Shown here: piece after piece, positions 5,639 through 7,255 of the stretch | Layout of the letters: each line of letters begins with the position of its first letter | Numbering within the stretch: the first letter of the stretch is position 1 | Source of the DNA: DASSFZ01 sp035693785 | GTDB taxonomy: Bacteria; Chloroflexota; Anaerolineae; Fen-1058 | Reading direction: 5' to 3' | Assembly (NCBI GenBank): GCA_035693785.1 | Contig: DASSFZ010000250.1 | Span: 1 to 7,255 of the forward strand | Length of the DNA stretch: 7,255 nucleotides | Program-made: the position numbers and the translations under genes | Notes under the pieces: generated by a model | Seen by the model: the letters and a program-made list of their open reading frames with translations, nothing else | The model's database searches: none | What the model was told of the DNA's origin: nothing

Positions 5639-6220
5639 TTGGACGAGCGCCAATTGATCGAGCGTGCGCGGCGCGGCGATGTGGGCGCGTACGACGAGCT
5701 TGTGCGCGCGCATCAGGAAGCCGCCTTCCGCGCCGCCTATATGATTACGCGTGACGTCGCCGACGCGCAAGACGCGGCGCAAGAAGCCTTTATCCGCGCC
5801 TACGACGCGCTGGGCCGCTTCGACGCGCGCCGGCCCTTCCGCCCGTGGATCTTGCGCATCGCGACGAACGCGGCGCTCAACCGTGTGAAGGCGTCGATGC
5901 GGCGGCAGGCAATGGCCGAACGATTCGGAGCAGGAACCGTGGAGCGTGAAGCGAACCCGACGATCGAGGCGCGTGTGCTGCGCCGCGAGCGGGGACGGCG
6001 CGTGCAGGACGCGATTCGTCATCTCAAGCCCGACGATCAAAGCCTGCTCATCCTGCGCTTCTTCTTCGACTTGTCCGAGGCCGAGCTGGCGCAGACTTTC
6101 GACGTCGCCGCCGGGACGATCAAATCGCGGCTGCATCGCGCGCTGGCCAAGCTGCGCGATGTCATCCGCAAGCACGATCCCGATTTGCTGGAATCTGACA
6201 TGCAGACTGCCGGCGAGTAA
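5639..6220 (+). CDS. ECF-type (sigma70 family) RNA polymerase sigma factor
   Basis: This 193-residue protein has only regions 2 and 4, as in extracytoplasmic-function sigma factors. Region 2 is at about 8-82: the core-binding stretch contains ADAQDAAQEAFIRAYDALGR and the -10-recognition stretch contains RRPFRPWILRIATNAALNRVK-like residues. Region 4 is at about 122-180 and includes LKPDDQSLLILRFFFDLSEA and the helix-turn-helix VAAGTIKSRLHRALAKLR that reads the -35. The start is TTG with GGAG seven bases upstream; the resulting DERQLIERARRGD is a standard beginning for the family, and no in-frame ATG or GTG fits better. It is followed after 17 bases by an exported cytochrome fusion gene. No anti-sigma factor, zinc-binding or otherwise, is seen in the window, so how its activity is controlled is open. 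It probably directs its own operon, and possibly envelope or respiratory genes (inference). Confidence 0.93.
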   Translation: MDERQLIERARRGDVGAYDELVRAHQEAAFRAAYMITRDVADAQDAAQEAFIRAYDALGRFDARRPFRPWILRIATNAALNRVKASMRRQAMAERFGAGTVEREANPTIEARVLRRERGRRVQDAIRHLKPDDQSLLILRFFFDLSEAELAQTFDVAAGTIKSRLHRALAKLRDVIRKHDPDLLESDMQTAGE

Positions 6221-6237
6221 CCGGGGAGGAGAGTGTC

Positions 6238-7041
6238 ATGTTACGTTTATCGATTTTGAAACTCCTGTTGGTGATTATTGTCGTACTGGCGATCGCCGCG
6301 CCGGCCCGCGCTGGCGGTTGGGCCGTCGTCACGCTCGATCAACTTCCGGCGCAGGTCGTCGCCGGAGAGCCGCTGACCATCGGCTTCATGGTGAGGCAGC
6401 ACGGGCGGACGCCCGTGGATGGGTTGACCCCACGGGTTACGGCGACTCGCGCCGGCATAAACGAATCCTTCACCGTCACGGCCAAGCCGCAAGGCGATAT
6501 CGGCCACTACGCGGCGGCACTGGCGTTTCCGGGCACAGGGACGTGGAACTGGACCATCGACGCGTTTGGTTTCGCGCAGCCGATGCCGCCGCTTACGGTC
6601 GTCGCCGCTGCCTCGTCGAGCAGCGCGGGCGCAGGCGCATCCTCGCCGCTGGTATCGATGCGCACGCGAAGCCGCTGGGCACTGGCGCTGGTCGCGGTTG
6701 CCGCATTGGTCAGCGTGACCGGATTTGTCCCCGCTGCAGGCGAGGGGGCGCGTGTCGCTCCGCTCGTCGGGCAACCGATTTCATCGGAATTCGGCCAGGC
6801 GCTGTTCGTCGCCAAGGGCTGCGTGGTATGCCATCAGCACGAGGCCGTCCGCGAGGCGCGAAAGGAATTCGCCGGCTTCAGCGTGGGGCCGAACCTGACA
6901 CAGCGAGAGCTTGGCCCGGAGTACCTGCGCCGCTGGCTAAAGGATCCCTCGGCCATCAAGCCCCGCACCGAAATGCCGACGCTCGATCTGAGTGACGACG
7001 AGATCGAGGCGCTCGTCGCGTTTCTGACTACAAGTCGCTGA
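6238..7041 (+). CDS. exported YtkA/FixH-like domain fused to class I cytochrome c
   Basis: This 267-residue protein starts at ATG 6238 behind a strong GGGGAGGAG (6223-6231). It opens with a signal peptide ending PARA|GG (cleavage about 25/26). A beta-rich domain of YtkA/FixH type follows (about 26-122; GHYAAALAFPG at 89-99 and WNW at 103-105), then a Ser/Ala/Gly linker, a hydrophobic segment (147-165) after RTRSR, and a monohaem cytochrome c domain (about 178-267). The haem-binding motif is CVVCH (Cys195, Cys198, His199) and the likely distal ligand is Met246 in TEMPTLDLS. The YLRRWLKDPSAIKP stretch resembles the cytochrome c domain fused to caa3-oxidase subunit II. It probably acts in electron transfer or copper/haem-oxidase maturation on the outer face of the membrane (inference). 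The two hydrophobic segments have conflicting orientation, and Met141 begins what looks like a second signal peptide. A paralog follows 39 bases downstream. Confidence 0.85.
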   Translation: MLRLSILKLLLVIIVVLAIAAPARAGGWAVVTLDQLPAQVVAGEPLTIGFMVRQHGRTPVDGLTPRVTATRAGINESFTVTAKPQGDIGHYAAALAFPGTGTWNWTIDAFGFAQPMPPLTVVAAASSSSAGAGASSPLVSMRTRSRWALALVAVAALVSVTGFVPAAGEGARVAPLVGQPISSEFGQALFVAKGCVVCHQHEAVREARKEFAGFSVGPNLTQRELGPEYLRRWLKDPSAIKPRTEMPTLDLSDDEIEALVAFLTTSR

Positions 7042-7080
7042 TGGACCATGGGCAAGGTGCTTTGGAAAGGGGAAGCGAAG

Positions 7081-7255
7081 ATGTCACACCGACTGAGGAT
7101 CACACTTGCGCTGGCCGTCTTCCTCGTCCTGTCATCGGCAACACCGGCGCTGGCTGGCTGCTGCGCCGTCGTCACGCTCGATGCGCTGCCGGCTCAGATC
7201 GTCGCCGGGCAGCCGGTTCGCATCAGTTTCATATACCGCGTTAACAAGTTCCCGC
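7081..7255 (+). CDS. second YtkA/FixH-like exported protein, tandem paralog (runs off the right end)
   Basis: This open frame continues past the window edge, and 58 complete codons are visible. The ATG has AGGGGA (7068-7073) seven bases upstream; an in-frame ATG at 7048 would add eleven residues but has no comparable ribosome binding site. A hydrophobic export signal (residues 5-25, ending ATPALA) is followed by a segment closely matching the start of the preceding protein's mature domain: AVVTLDALPAQIVAGQP here versus AVVTLDQLPAQVVAGEP there. Over residues 25-52 I count 18 identities in 28. This marks a tandem duplication of the YtkA/FixH-like domain. Where the first copy has GGW after the signal peptide, this one has GCC, which creates LAGC, a fit to the lipoprotein lipobox with Cys27 as the lipid-bearing residue; signal peptidase I cleavage after ALA is the alternative. 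Whether a cytochrome c domain follows cannot be seen. Confidence 0.75.
   Translation, partial: MSHRLRITLALAVFLVLSSATPALAGCCAVVTLDALPAQIVAGQPVRISFIYRVNKFP

Noticed and set aside
5549..6175. Minus-strand open frame of about 208 codons opposite the sigma factor
   Set aside because: The plus-strand frame has unmistakable sigma region 2 and region 4 motifs; the antisense product has none.
7041..7244. Plus-strand open frame starting at ATG 7041
   Set aside because: It overlaps the second YtkA/FixH-like gene in another frame; only the 7081 frame gives an export signal and similarity to the neighbouring protein.

Overview
The window is high-GC bacterial DNA with no sign of a phage, IS element or CRISPR array. 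Three things suggest Chloroflexota or a similar group: a split B12-dependent mutase small subunit beside meaB, a multi-GAF membrane histidine kinase of a kind common there, and an intergenic repeat whose minus strand contains CCTGAGCG-type units. This assignment is an inference from gene style, not a phylogenetic result.

Layout. (1) 1-1118, minus strand: a two-gene operon for B12-dependent acyl-CoA mutase chemistry. It holds the B12-binding small subunit (720-1118) and, one base downstream, the chaperone GTPase MeaB (718 to beyond the left edge, C-terminus missing). The mutase catalytic subunit is not in the window. (2) 1119-1425: a divergent intergenic region with a good sigma70-type promoter facing right, a plausible -10 facing left, three inverted repeats sharing TTGTC/GACAA half-sites, and an interspersed repeat made of two 16-nt copies. 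(3) 1426-5481, plus strand: a 1351-residue orphan sensor histidine kinase with one TM helix, an extracytoplasmic PDZ-like domain, nine further TM helices, four GAF domains, HisKA and HATPase_c. (4) 5482-5638: a non-coding gap with small hairpins, a 13-nt repeat run, a candidate promoter and a 16-bp perfect palindrome covering the ribosome binding site of the next gene. (5) 5639-7255, plus strand: an apparent operon of an ECF sigma factor (TTG start), an exported YtkA/FixH-like domain fused to a class I cytochrome c, and a second copy of the YtkA/FixH-like family that runs off the right edge. No existing ORF call covers this last, partial gene; it was found by translating the end of the window.

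How they may work together. MeaB and the B12 subunit belong to methylmalonyl-CoA-type metabolism and are probably unrelated to the rest. The sigma factor and the two exported proteins are close-spaced, each with its own Shine-Dalgarno sequence, and look like an envelope or respiratory module controlled by the sigma factor. No anti-sigma factor, response regulator or oxidase subunit is visible, so the circuit cannot be closed from this window.

The most unusual points are the topology conflict in the cytochrome fusion (two export-type segments of the same orientation, the second beginning at an internal Met and resembling a complete signal peptide), the tandem paralog that has acquired a lipobox-like LAGC, and the palindrome over the sigma factor's ribosome binding site.
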